From Bolinopsis microptera (taxonomy: Eukaryota; Ctenophora; Tentaculata; Lobata; Bolinopsidae): 23,500 nt of DNA. The stretch is taken from contig NC_087080.1 of assembly GCF_026151205.1 (NCBI RefSeq), positions 16,069,337 through 16,092,836 of the forward strand, read 5' to 3'. Shown here in pieces: positions 15,201 through 23,426 of the stretch. The position numbers were made by a program, and so were the translations under genes. Below the pieces are notes generated by a model. The model searched no databases. It was not told the origin of the DNA and was given only the letters and a program-made list of their open reading frames with translations. Each line of letters begins with the position of its first letter. The first letter of the stretch is position 1.

Positions 15201-16147
15201 TAGGTCAAGCTGGTGACTCGTTTGTGAGCGAGTTCTCCTCCGTGACAGACAAGTTCTGCAAGAAGAATGGTTTGCTTTGTGAAGAGGTGAACGAAACCTT
15301 CGTCAAGGAGAGGTGGAGTTATTTCCTACCACCACAAAACTGCTCTGGACGTTTTTCTAAAAAATTCAATGGTTACATAAGTGTGAGAAATTTAGTGAGG
15401 GCTTGCCAGGCTGTAGCTGAAAATAATGGCGTCCAGCGAAACTTCGAAGTAGTCAAAGACATAACCAAATATGAAGGAAATTTCCGAATAGCTCTTGAAG
15501 GTGGAGATGTAATTTCCTGTAAGAAAATTGTCCTAGCTTGTGGTTCTTTCACCAACTTCTTCAACATCCTACCCAGCAAAAGGAAACTTGAACTGCAGCT
15601 GGTCGGGCACAGTGTTTTGAAACTTGAACTGAACGAGAAAGACTCCAAGGATATGGCTGATTTTCCTTCCATGATATACAAACCAAACCTAACCAGCAGC
15701 TATATTTATATTTTACCACCGATCAAATATCCTAACGGGAAAACGTATCTGAAAATTGGTCACGTTGTGTACCCGAAATTGGACGAGAATAAGTTAGGGA
15801 AAGTGCTCACTACCCTGGAGGAAGTACAAGAGTGGTACTGCCAGAAAGACTATCCGAAAGCAAGGAAATATTTTAAAGCCCACTTCGAATCGTTATACCC
15901 AGGGGTGAATCCTTTAAGTGAAGAACTCGATTTTTGCGTCATGGCGATGACAACCTCAGGGAAGCAATTGATCGGTTTTGTGGAAGAAAACTTGATGGTG
16001 GCGGGCGGAGGGAATGGTAAATCTGCCAAGTTTGGACTTGAAATCGGAAGTATTTGTGCAGATAGTATAGTTAAGGGAGAGTGGGTTTGTGACCATTTGG
16101 ATCCGGATGATTTTAGAGTTCGATACAGTAAGGAACTTAGTGCTTAA
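12161..16147 (+). CDS. FAD-dependent amine/amino-acid oxidase-like protein (DAO/sarcosine-oxidase superfamily)
   Basis: Three exons, 12161-12266, 14920-15089 and 15185-16147, join in frame to 412 codons plus TAA. An in-frame TGA at 12155-12157 precedes the chosen ATG. An N-terminal Rossmann motif GAGTMG (residues 9-14) binds FAD. CHYDEGRISR (about 50-59) corresponds to the family's SSHGxSRIIR segment. CKKIVLACGSF (about 204-214) is the second FAD-contact strand. GGGNGKSAK (about 366-374) is the C-terminal FAD-ribityl/pyrophosphate motif. Cys343 in CVMAMT sits where monomeric sarcosine oxidase has its covalent flavin cysteine (CTYTMT-like), by my reading. The family oxidises secondary amines or amino acids with O2, giving H2O2. 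Length is close to the usual 370-420. There is no clear signal peptide, membrane segment or SKL-type peroxisomal tail (it ends ELSA). The usual acidic residue after the second beta strand is replaced by IGP-G, a subfamily trait. The substrate is unknown. Confidence 0.88.
12267..12727. other. Unique 5' part of FAD oxidase intron 1
   Basis: This is AT-rich intronic sequence between the exon 1 donor and the foldback element. I see no gene or clear repeat. Confidence 0.5.
12728..13463. mobile_element. Foldback (snapback) MITE with 358-bp arms and TTAA at both ends
   Basis: The left arm 12728-13085 and right arm 13106-13463 have equal length and are near-complete reverse complements. They differ at a few sites (for example around 12810-12820 against 13370-13380) and are separated by a 20-nt loop. 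Each end is TTAA followed by GGGGGCAGGGGGG and GTCTTTATGAAATTTC. TTAA is the target duplication of piggyBac-type transposons, but the terminal bases are G rather than the usual C, so the superfamily is uncertain. There is no coding capacity. It lies in intron 1 of the FAD oxidase gene. Confidence 0.85.
13692..13742. repeat. Palindromic AT-rich (TACTTTAA)n tract
   Basis: Repeated ATTAAAGTA and TACTTTAATG motifs in both orientations form short overlapping palindromes. It looks like a small extra copy of the motifs that build the neighbouring AT-rich palindrome. Confidence 0.6.
13767..14720. mobile_element. Older AT-rich palindromic element split by a mariner-like MITE
   Basis: The left arm (about 13767-13873, starting ACCATATTAAAGTATATTAA) and right arm (about 14634-14720, ending CTTTAATATGGT) are inverted copies. 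They share the internal landmark TCCAATTTTGACC(C)GGGGATATAC. The inner ends meet at the MITE at 13876-14631, so this was one palindromic element with a short centre before the second insertion split it. Confidence 0.75.
13876..14631. mobile_element. Mariner-like MITE, 756 bp, in FAD oxidase intron 1
   Basis: Inverted termini of 46 bp (13876-13921 and 14586-14631) match with one difference. The outer end reads CAGGGTGGGCCAAAAGTCA. TA dinucleotides flank both ends (13874-13875 and 14632-14633), as for Tc1/mariner elements. There is no transposase frame. Near its middle lies a perfect 20-bp palindrome ACCTAATCACGTGATTAGGT (14200-14219). Confidence 0.9.
14722..14757. repeat. Poly-C run of 36
   Basis: An uninterrupted run of 36 C lies immediately after the AT-rich palindrome. 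The exact length in an assembly is unreliable. It is followed by two CACGGGTTACAYTA segments about 50 bp apart. Confidence 0.8.
14920..15089 (+). CDS. FAD oxidase exon 2
   Basis: The acceptor TATCTTTAG ends at 14919. The first two bases finish the Gly codon begun in exon 1, giving LIGPGEPEAK. The exon runs to GLQIFWE with donor GAG|GTTTTT at 15090. The donor is weak, but reading through gives no family-like sequence, whereas splicing gives IFWEVGSAVIGQ, which fits the family. Confidence 0.82.
15185..16147 (+). CDS. FAD oxidase exon 3 (terminal)
   Basis: The acceptor TTTTACTTCAG ends at 15184 after a 95-nt intron. The 320 codons and stop TAA carry the second half of the FAD domain and the substrate domain. 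The opposite-strand open frame within it is a shadow. Confidence 0.9.
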   Translation: MGSAVIGQAGDSFVSEFSSVTDKFCKKNGLLCEEVNETFVKERWSYFLPPQNCSGRFSKKFNGYISVRNLVRACQAVAENNGVQRNFEVVKDITKYEGNFRIALEGGDVISCKKIVLACGSFTNFFNILPSKRKLELQLVGHSVLKLELNEKDSKDMADFPSMIYKPNLTSSYIYILPPIKYPNGKTYLKIGHVVYPKLDENKLGKVLTTLEEVQEWYCQKDYPKARKYFKAHFESLYPGVNPLSEELDFCVMAMTTSGKQLIGFVEENLMVAGGGNGKSAKFGLEIGSICADSIVKGEWVCDHLDPDDFRVRYSKELSA

Positions 16148-16330
16148 TTTGATTCATATCCAGACAGTGGATCTGGAGACTTCTCATTCAGTTCCGTTAG
16201 CAAGCCAAGAATCTCAGAATCTGGGATTCTTTTTTGATCGCCAAATAAACCTTCAATAAGACTATCGATTAATAAAAGTATGTTAATCAATCCAAAGGGC
16301 TATTTGGACTATTTACTGCAACTCAGTTAC
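16148..16330 (+). promoter_or_regulatory. Probable 3' UTR and poly(A) signals of the FAD oxidase gene
   Basis: AATAAA occurs at 16244-16249 and 16271-16276, 97 and 124 nt after the stop codon, which is normal spacing for a short 3' UTR. Confidence 0.6.
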
Positions 16331-16338
16331 CATTATAG

Positions 16339-16368
16339 ACCATTATAGACTACTCAGTCTATAATGGT
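16339..16368. repeat. Short perfect hairpin (13-bp stem)
   Basis: ACCATTATAGACT at 16339-16351 is the reverse complement of AGTCTATAATGGT at 16356-16368, with a 4-nt loop. A third, direct CCATTATAGAC copy lies just upstream (16330-16340). Confidence 0.7.
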
Positions 16369-16373
16369 TACAT

Positions 16374-16740
16374 AAGATACAGAACAATGCTGCTCGATTT
16401 ATCTTTGGTATTTACGAAAAGAAGATACGTGATCCTATCATGCTTTTTATTACCTCAAAAAGCTCCACTGTTTGGTTTAGGATCAAGTTAAAAATAGCAC
16501 TTCTGGTCTTCAAGTTAATACTTAAATAACATAGCCTCTCAGTACTAACAAGGACACATCAATCTAAGAGAAGTGCGAAGTTCCGGACTAGATGATGACT
16601 TTAATTTGCTAAAAGTTCCTCCTGCACCACATTTCAGACTAACAGCTGCTGCTTTTATTGAAATGAACTGCCCATCACTGCTGGGATCTTATTATCTGAC
16701 AAAGATATCGTTAAGTGACAAAGTTTGCTTAGAGGATGAC
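16374..16740 (+). pseudogene. Decayed non-LTR retrotransposon reverse transcriptase, C-terminal fragment
   Basis: The frame at 16374-16538 reads KIQNNAARFIFGIYEKKI, then TVWFRIKLKIALLVFKLILK and a stop. It matches the well-known tail of LINE-type reverse transcriptases (QNxAARLI... LHWLPVRxRIxFKILLLTYKAL). The next part continues in another frame from about 16564-16735 (VRSSGLDDDFNLLKVPPAPH, then RLTAAAF), equivalent to the LRSSxDxxLLxVP... region. The frame change, a stop codon and the loss of everything upstream show a dead 5'-truncated copy of roughly 370 bp. The clade (RTE/CR1/Jockey-like) cannot be fixed by eye. Confidence 0.78.
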
Positions 16741-16834
16741 CGTGTGCCCTTCACATCTGAATTGGCGTGGCTCTGAATTAACACATAACATCAATGTCGT
16801 TCAGAGCCGCGCCAATTTTGAGGGACGCACGGCC
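16738..16834. repeat. Imperfect inverted repeat next to the retrotransposon relic
   Basis: 16738-16777 (containing GAATTGGCGTGGCTCTGAA) and 16800-16834 (containing TTCAGAGCCGCGCCAATTTT) are inverted copies with mismatches, separated by 22 nt. On the minus strand just beyond, at 16847-16857, lies GGTTCGATTCC, identical to a Pol III B-box. This may be the tail of a SINE or a MITE end, but no A-box is evident. Confidence 0.5.
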
Positions 16835-16939
16835 AAAGGCCCATTCGGAATCGAACCGGTAACAATTGGATGGGGTTCACATCCGATTTTGGAATTTCAC
16901 TTATTCACCTTCCGCTTTTTAACATTTTTAACTTTTACT

Positions 16940-17363
16940 TAAATTGGGCTTTAACAGACTTATTTTTTACACACTTAGCTTTTTTATTCGTTATAATTTA
17001 TACTCACCCGGACCTCGAGTTACATTTGATAAATATTTAATAATGAGTCAAAGTTCTGCAATATCACTTTTATTTTTGTTATACGTACTTTAGTAGTTTA
17101 GTGGAATGTTGGGAATCTTATGAAGGGGCCTTCGGGAGTTCGAACCAAATTATTTCGACTTATTTTTGAATGTTGATTCCGAATCACCACATTTTTACAT
17201 CGCGAAAAGCTCCAATATGTATCCTGGATTAAAACTTAAAGTTACAAAATTGAAATTGCTTAAAGTCTTAAACTTTCACATTTTTCACGTAAACCCGGCA
17301 CTGCAACTTTTAAAACTGTGTCAGTTGTGTAATTTCTAATAATTAAAACTACACCCTAAAAGC
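16940..17363. other. Intergenic region upstream of ISCA1
   Basis: This is AT-rich DNA between the retroelement relic and the ISCA1 start codon, and it must contain the ISCA1 promoter and 5' UTR. I see no TATA box placed convincingly and no CpG cluster. An in-frame TAA lies 24 nt before the ATG (17340-17342). Confidence 0.4.
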
Positions 17364-17489
17364 ATGACATTTGGAGCGACAGTGAGGGCGGTAACGAGGT
17401 CACGCCTCATTCCAACACGAGCAGCACTCTCACTTACTCCAGCCGCAGTAAAGAAGGTGACCGACATCACTACCAGACAGCAGTGCCAG
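17364..17489 (+). CDS. ISCA1: ISCA1 exon 1
   Basis: It encodes residues 1-42, the mitochondrial targeting region and the first helix (RAALSLTPAAVKKV). The donor is CAG|GTTACA at 17490, phase 0. Confidence 0.85.
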
Positions 17490-20400
17490 GTTACATATAT
17501 AATATAATATGTATTATTTACATTACGTAGTTACATAATATATATTATATGTATTATTTTAAGTACAAAGCTAAAACGTTTTAGCTTTGTACTTAAAACA
17601 ATTTTAGCTCCTATCTCAGTTGTCACTGATGATATCATGCTTTCATGATTGAAACAATTGTTTGGCTTAACCGGTCGTATCGATTTGTATCTAGCTCTCG
17701 GCTTGCCGATTATGCACTGGCGGCAGACGACGCCACGGACAATTATTATATATTATAGAAGCGTTACTAACCCTACTAAGTAAATGACGTTGTTGTCCAA
17801 CTAAAAATTTCATGTACATGTGGGAATAATCGTCAGAGATATAAATATAATTGAAATAACAAACATATTTGTTACTATTTTGAACAGATCCGTGTCATAT
17901 CAGGTTGCATAAACAATGAACATATGGTTCCATAAAAATATACACGATTCAATATGGAATTAACTGGGCGGCGTACAGCCTGTCACTCTGTCATATCTGC
18001 ATCTTACTATATAATATAAAGCGAGACGATATATATATGGATGAAATCTAAAATATATATGGATGTGTTTATCCTTACCATTTTACTGACACCACGGCAT
18101 CAACTTTAACGCGACTTTCCGCAAAAACAGTAAAAGATATACAACTGAAACTTTTTTGACTGGGTGAAATGCTTTAATGGCCTCCAAATCAGGATGAAAA
18201 ATAAAAAATTTGCCACAAGGAATAGGAGTTTTAGAGCCTAAAATTTGGACCCCCAAATTGGACGTGAATTAAATCACAATGCTGGCAAGCATAACCGTTG
18301 CCCTTATATTCACAACACTATGTACCCCCTATACTATTATATCCCCTTTATTGTTTTCCAGGCATTAAGACTCATCGAAAGTAGTTCAGCAGGTATATTT
18401 AAGTTCAAAACATTCTAATTCAATGTTAAAGATGACAGGAATAAGAAATAGTTATGTGGAGGTTTTTAAGAAATTTGCGCAAAATACGCGCCAGCATGTT
18501 ATACGAAATTAGGTAAAAAACCCAAAATCGCCATATTCAGGTGCCTTAAAAACCATGTTAAAATCGAGTTAGAGATCTGAAACTTTGCAGAGCGTCTAGA
18601 CCTTGTCCAAATCGACTGTAAAAAAAATTTCATGTTGCAGGAGTATCGGGAAGTGGGTTTTCTGGAACCCCTGTTTTACAACAGATTGTCGTGAAGCTAT
18701 ATAATATATATATATGTATAGACGCTTTTGCAGTAAATTGTAGCCTACATTTAAGTGTCCGTAGATTCAAGTATATTTAAGTATAAAAGATACAGTCATT
18801 TCGAACCACAGGTTTTAAAGATAATTGTTTATACTTTAGTTTACATTATATCGAAAAATAATTTATCGTCATCATCATCACTTGATGACGTCATCAATTT
18901 AAGTGTTTTTAAAACTTGATTTTTGACAAAATAACAACTTTTCAAATCGATTTTAAAGCATTAAGGAGTAATTTTATTCAAAATCTGAGGACATTTTCAC
19001 CTTTGATAATTGTTCAAGCATTCTGAAAATCTACCGGAAAGTTCTCCTACCTTGCTCCTTCATAAAGATATTCGCTATTGAAGTTTGTGCTTTTTTGAAG
19101 AATAATTTTATAAAAACACAAAAGTTGTGAATTAGTATTCTCTGGTGTTGGGCCATCCCTTGGGTTGTGGAGCTCAATTTTGCTTCCTAAAGGTCTAAAT
19201 TGTGTTATAGGCTAGTTTTAAAGTTGAAAATCGAAAAGTTGCACACGTGGGGACACGCCCAAATTCATTTAAAATAGCTATAATCACTAAAAATTGTTAT
19301 TTTCACGATTTTTACCAACTTTGGAGTCCCGTTGTGATCCAAGTTCTTTTTGAAATCTTCTGAAACTTTTCATGCTTATCAAACTATATATTAAATAACA
19401 CTATGCAAAAATTTATGGTGATTCAATATTTTATGCGCACGCAACGTCCGCTCAAAGTTTGCACGTGCGAAAGGTGAGAATTTTGCTCATTCGTGATTTC
19501 GAATATATTCTGCTTTCCCACGATATTAAAATGGCATTATATATGAATTTAATGCCAACTTGAATGAGTAAAAAGTGCTATATTCAGTCTGTTATTGACA
19601 GATATGCCTACCTAAACACAAGGAAACGTTTTCAAAGGTAAAATTACGAAATCGTTGAAATTACCTCCTTATTAAGTTTCGACTGTGTAAATTATCCTGA
19701 CATTATAATCAAAAAGAGATGATATTTGACCAAAACCCATAATCATGGGTAGAGTGAACCGCTGCCAGTGTCTCTCTTTTCCAAACAAAAGAAAATGATA
19801 TTAATTTGAGGAACCGTCCGCAAATGCAAATTGATACCGAGAATGAAATCGGTCGCTCGCTTTTCCCATTCATTCACGGCTTACGTATTGTAATAAAGCT
19901 TATTGAATGGGAAAAGCGAGCGACCGATTTCATTCTCGGTATCAATTTGCATTTGCGGACGGTTCCTCAAATTAATATCATTTTCTTTTGTTTGGAAAAG
20001 AGAGACACTGGCAGCGGTTCACTCTACCCATGATTATGGGTTTTGGTCAAATAGGCAATAATTATTTTAGTCTCATTTTAGGGTTATACGGGTTCCTGCT
20101 AGTTCTTAGAAACAGTAAAGCCTGGGGTCCCCAGGTTGTATGGAATATAATAACATATGCCATCACGGATCAGGAAATTGAGCGGCCATCCGCCAAATAA
20201 AAGCGGCATTTCTTGTTTTATTAACCCCTCTGGGTTAGAATAATCAGCCGGGCGGGCGGGATTCTGATAATCCCGCTGAATAAATAACCCCAGCACAGCT
20301 TCTATAATCCCGACCCGCTAATTTGGCTCAACAAGATTTGTTTTGTTTTGATATTCCATGAGAATTTCATCCGTGCACTTTCACGTGTTTTTATTGTTGA

Positions 20401-21496
20401 ATGTTGATGACGTGTATCACGTGACTAACTACTACGACGCGCATTGGTAAAAAATGTCACGTGAACTATGGCATAACGTAAGAGCTATAAATACACTTGA
20501 TCTACGTATCGGTCTAATAAGGCGCTGGCAAAACTCCAGCACACTGCTCACAATTACATTACTTGGACTCTTACATTACTTGGACCAGTTCCAGAACTTG
20601 TCTCGACGGTTACATTTGTCCGGTAAATTTTGTCTTAGCGAATGCACTGTTTGATATATAATATGAGCCATGTTACATGTATTATAGTCGTCTACTTTGA
20701 TGAACTTCATGACACGATAACATTATCTGATCCACCTTTTATCGCTTGCCAGGCTCAACTCGACGCCCCTTATCGATATAATTCATTCAACGTTCTGACC
20801 GAGGAATAATGTTCAAATAGAACGCTAATTTCAAATGTCATAGTACCTTAGTTTTATTTAGTAGTATAATATACGTCCCAATTCCATTTCATATTTTCGA
20901 TACTGATCTCATATAGCTAGAATTAAGAGTAAAATGTAAAATTTGTTGGTCCTAGCACTAACCCGTAGGGGGTTTTAACACATAACACCGGCACGCTTAA
21001 GTTATGTTAAAATAACCCCTCGTGATAAAGCACGTCGGGGTTATTTTCATAATAATCCCTCGTGCTTCACACTCGAAATTATTATCAATTTTTTCGAAGC
21101 GGAACCGCGTGTTTAATAACCCTCACATATGTCTCAGGGTTTAAAAGTGTCTGTCAGGACGAGAGGATGTAATGGCTTGACGTATGTTTTAGACTTTTGT
21201 GACTACGCGACCAAGTTTGACGAAGTTGTTGAGCAAGATGGTACAGCACCTTAGACAATTATTAAACTATTTAAAGTATTATTATATTTATTACTACATT
21301 GTCGAGATGTTTTGAATTGCGAAAATCAATAATACATTCTGTTTCAGGAGTGAAAATATTCATTGATTCCAAAGCACTGATGACCTTGATAGGAACTGAG
21401 ATGGACTACACAACAAACAAGCTTGCTTCAGAATTCGTCTTCAATAACCCCAACGTTAAAGGGACTTGCGGATGTGGTGAGAGTTTCAGTGTGTAG
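17364..21496 (+). CDS. ISCA1: Iron-sulfur cluster assembly protein ISCA1, mitochondrial (A-type carrier)
   Basis: Three exons, 17364-17489, 21138-21240 and 21348-21496, join to 125 codons plus TAG, against about 129 in vertebrates. The N-terminus (RAVTRSRLIPTRAALSLTPA) is Arg-rich and lacks acidic residues, as in the mitochondrial presequence of the family. The HesB/IscA domain follows, with the three metal-binding cysteines Cys53 (RTRGCNGL), Cys117 and Cys119 (GTCGCGES), and the family signatures GTEMDY and SEFVFNNPN near the end. ISCA1 acts with ISCA2 and IBA57 in the mitochondrial matrix to make [4Fe-4S] clusters for lipoate synthase, aconitase and respiratory complexes. The start is the first ATG after an in-frame stop. 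The segment at the exon 1/2 junction (TDITTRQQCQ-GLKV) is one residue shorter than I expect from relatives and is the least certain part. Confidence 0.93.
17557..17598. repeat. Perfect 42-bp palindrome in ISCA1 intron 1
   Basis: TTTTAAGTACAAAGCTAAAA followed by C at 17557-17577 is the exact reverse complement of 17578-17598, with no spacer. AT-rich TATATTATATGTATTATTT-like repeats lie on its left. It lies 68 bp inside the intron. Confidence 0.9.
17599..19722. other. ISCA1 intron 1, 5' portion
   Basis: About 2.1 kb of AT-rich sequence with no recognisable exon. It contains short (AT)n tracts (for example about 18028-18055 and 18702-18716), a 16-bp palindrome TTGATGACGTCATCAA (18882-18897) and stretches of old-repeat character (18450-18680 and 18900-19480) without clear ends. 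I found no gene in it. Confidence 0.5.
18882..18897. promoter_or_regulatory. CRE-like palindrome TTGATGACGTCATCAA
   Basis: A full TGACGTCA core (the CREB/ATF consensus) sits inside a 16-bp perfect palindrome in ISCA1 intron 1. A single site in an intron may be chance; its function is unproven. Confidence 0.2.
19723..20053. mobile_element. Perfect hairpin MITE with 150-bp arms and TA ends
   Basis: Left arm 19723-19872 and right arm 19904-20053 are reverse complements with no mismatch that I can find, around a 31-nt loop. Both ends are TA, compatible with a Tc1/mariner-type target duplication, and the terminus reads TTTGACCAAAACCCATAATC. There is no coding capacity. The open frames in it (about 70 codons) are folded on themselves. 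An inverted-duplication assembly artefact is possible but less likely, since a distinct loop and TA boundaries are present. Confidence 0.85.
20054..21137. other. ISCA1 intron 1, 3' portion, with GC-rich short hairpins
   Basis: There are two zones of dyads. One is at 20190-20330 (CGGGATT...AATCCCG and TAACCCC...GGGTTA motifs). The other is at 20970-21130, including AATAACCCCTCGTG (21011-21024) against CACGTCGGGGTTATT (21031-21045) around a 6-nt loop. Three CACGTG hexamers lie at 20382, 20418 and 20458. I see no exon here other than the acceptor before 21138. Confidence 0.45.
21138..21240 (+). CDS. ISCA1: ISCA1 exon 2
   Basis: The acceptor ATGTCTCAG ends at 21137. It encodes GLKVSVRTRGCNGLTYVLDF then CDYATKFDEVVEQD, including the first conserved Cys. 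The donor GATG|GTACAG at 21241 leaves phase 1. Confidence 0.93.
21348..21496 (+). CDS. ISCA1: ISCA1 exon 3 (terminal)
   Basis: The acceptor TCTGTTTCAG ends at 21347 after a 107-nt intron. It completes the Gly codon and encodes VKIFIDSKALMTLIGTEMDY through GTCGCGESFSV. The CGCGES tail is the family hallmark. Confidence 0.96.
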
Positions 21497-21900
21497 TATA
21501 CATAATGCACACTGTGTGTGACAAACATATTATCAGTGTGTGACAAACAATCCAACAACCATCTCAAACCAAGTGAAGAACATTTACGTGGAAGTAGTAG
21601 AAGCAGGCCCCCCTGCCCCACCGCTTCCTACACCCCTGAGTAGAAGATGAAGTGTTTAAGTGGGACTGCAGTGACCTTGACCCAATATGTACTAGCAGTT
21701 AGCACTGTACAGTAATGAAGAGAATGAGAGCAACTACAGAGATTTAACCATTTAACTTACTAAGCAGCTCAGTAACAGATGGTACAATTAATCACTTAAT
21801 ACTTTAATAGTTAATGCATCACGAAATTACTATGTTATAAAAAATACACATTTCTTTTTAATGACATTACTTCATAAAAATAAAATTATATTAAAAGCAG
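21497..21900 (+). promoter_or_regulatory. Probable ISCA1 3' UTR
   Basis: This follows the stop at 21494-21496. The first canonical AATAAA is at 21879-21884, 383 nt downstream, in an A/T-rich stretch. An ACACTGTGTGTGACAAAC / CAGTGTGTGACAAAC near-duplication occurs at 21509-21550. Confidence 0.45.
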
Positions 21901-21994
21901 AAAATCCTCCCCAGCGTAGAAATAATTTAACTGGTTTTCAATTGTCATTATCATGTACCTCATTTCAGCTCTAAATGGTATGTAGGCCGTAGGG

Positions 21995-22200
21995 GATCAT
22001 GTTTTTTGTCCATTTTTGTCCATGTGGTACCCTATATTTTCAAGTTGAACAAAAATGGACAAAAAAATTTCAAAATACATGGAAATAGTCCGAGATGAAA
22101 GGGGATACATAGTTTGTTGCAAATTGTGAAGTAAATCCGAATCAAAAGTTACAATTTTTGTCCATTTTTTCCATACAGTACCCTATTTTTTGGGATAAAA
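21995..22200. repeat. Dispersed GGACAAAAA-type element, copy 4 plus a partial copy
   Basis: GGGGATCATGTTTTTTGTCC, a second GTCCAT, ACCCTATATTTTCAAG and AACAAAAATGGACAAAAAAA match the order of copies 1-3 in the satellite intron. A partial relative (TTTTTGTCCATTTTTTCCAT then ACAGTACCCTATTTTTTGGG) follows at about 22152-22190. So the element is not confined to the satellite. Confidence 0.7.
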
Positions 22201-23177
22201 CCTTTTTGAAAAAAGGTTACAAATTTTAAATTCAAAAAAATTTAAAAAGTTTTTAAAAAAACTTTGTTTTTTTTAATTGGAAAAAAAAAATACATTTTTT
22301 TTCAGAGTAAAATTTTTTTAAAACAATAATAATTGATGGGGGGTAAAAAAAAAATTTTAAATTTTTAAAAAAAAACCCAAACTTTTAAAAAAAATTATTT
22401 AATTTTTTTTTAAATAATCCATTTTGAAAAATTAAGGGACAAAAAAAAACCCTTCCAAAAAAGAAAAATTTTTAGGGGAAAAAAAAAAAAATTCCCCATT
22501 CCTCCCCCTAAAAGAAAATTTTTAAATATGCATTGCCCCCCCCTTTCCCCTCCACCAAAAGGGGGCCTAAAAGGATTTAACCTTAAAAATTTTAAAAAGT
22601 AAAAAAGGGGTTAAAAAAAATTTTTTTAAAGTTAATGTACTTTAGTTTTTTAAAAAACACTTTTTTTTAAAAAAATTTTAAAAAAAAAAAATTTATTTAA
22701 AAAAAAATTTAAAGGAAAATAATTTTAAGGTTTTTCTTTCTTTAAAAGTCTCATTTAGCTAAAGGGAGGGGGCCAATTTTTTTTTTTCCCCCCCACCCCA
22801 AAAACCAAAAATTCCCCGGTGGGGATCTTTTTTTTAAATTGGGGAATAAAGTTTAAAAGTTAAATTTTTTTTATTTTTTAAATTTAATTTTTGAGGTGAA
22901 AAAAATTTTTTTTAAAAAATAAAAAAAATCCCCCCTTTTTTGTAATTAATTTGTGTACTTAAAAAAATTTATAAATGTTTTTTTAAAAGTTAATAATTTA
23001 AATTTTTAAAAAAATTTAAGGTGGCCTTTTGCCCCTTTTTTTTCTCCCCCCCCCCAACCTAAAAATTTTTAATTTTACCTTTAAAAATTTTGGTTTTTGC
23101 CTAATGGAAAAAAAAAAAATTTAAAAAAAAAAAAGGTTTTTTTTTCCCTCAAAAAAGCCCTTTTTAAAAAATTTTAG

Positions 23178-23238
<61 letters not shown>

Positions 23239-23290
23239 AACGAAAAAAAAAAAAAAAAAAAAAAAAAACCCCCCCCCCCCCCCCCCCCCA

Positions 23291-23336
<46 letters not shown>

Positions 23337-23372
23337 AAAAAAAACCCCCCCCCCCCCCCCCCCCCCCCCCCA

Positions 23373-23426
<54 letters not shown>

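Noticed and set aside
16847-16857. A tRNA gene on the minus strand suggested by GGTTCGATTCC
   Set aside because: There is no acceptor stem, D-arm or A-box at the expected distance, so at most it is a SINE or tRNA-derived relic.
17130-17155. Second B-box-like motif (GGTTCGAACTCC on the minus strand)
   Set aside because: It is an isolated motif without cloverleaf potential, probably chance.
19806-20296. Open frames of 65-75 codons on both strands
   Set aside because: They fall in a perfect hairpin element and its flank, mirror one another and have no family resemblance.
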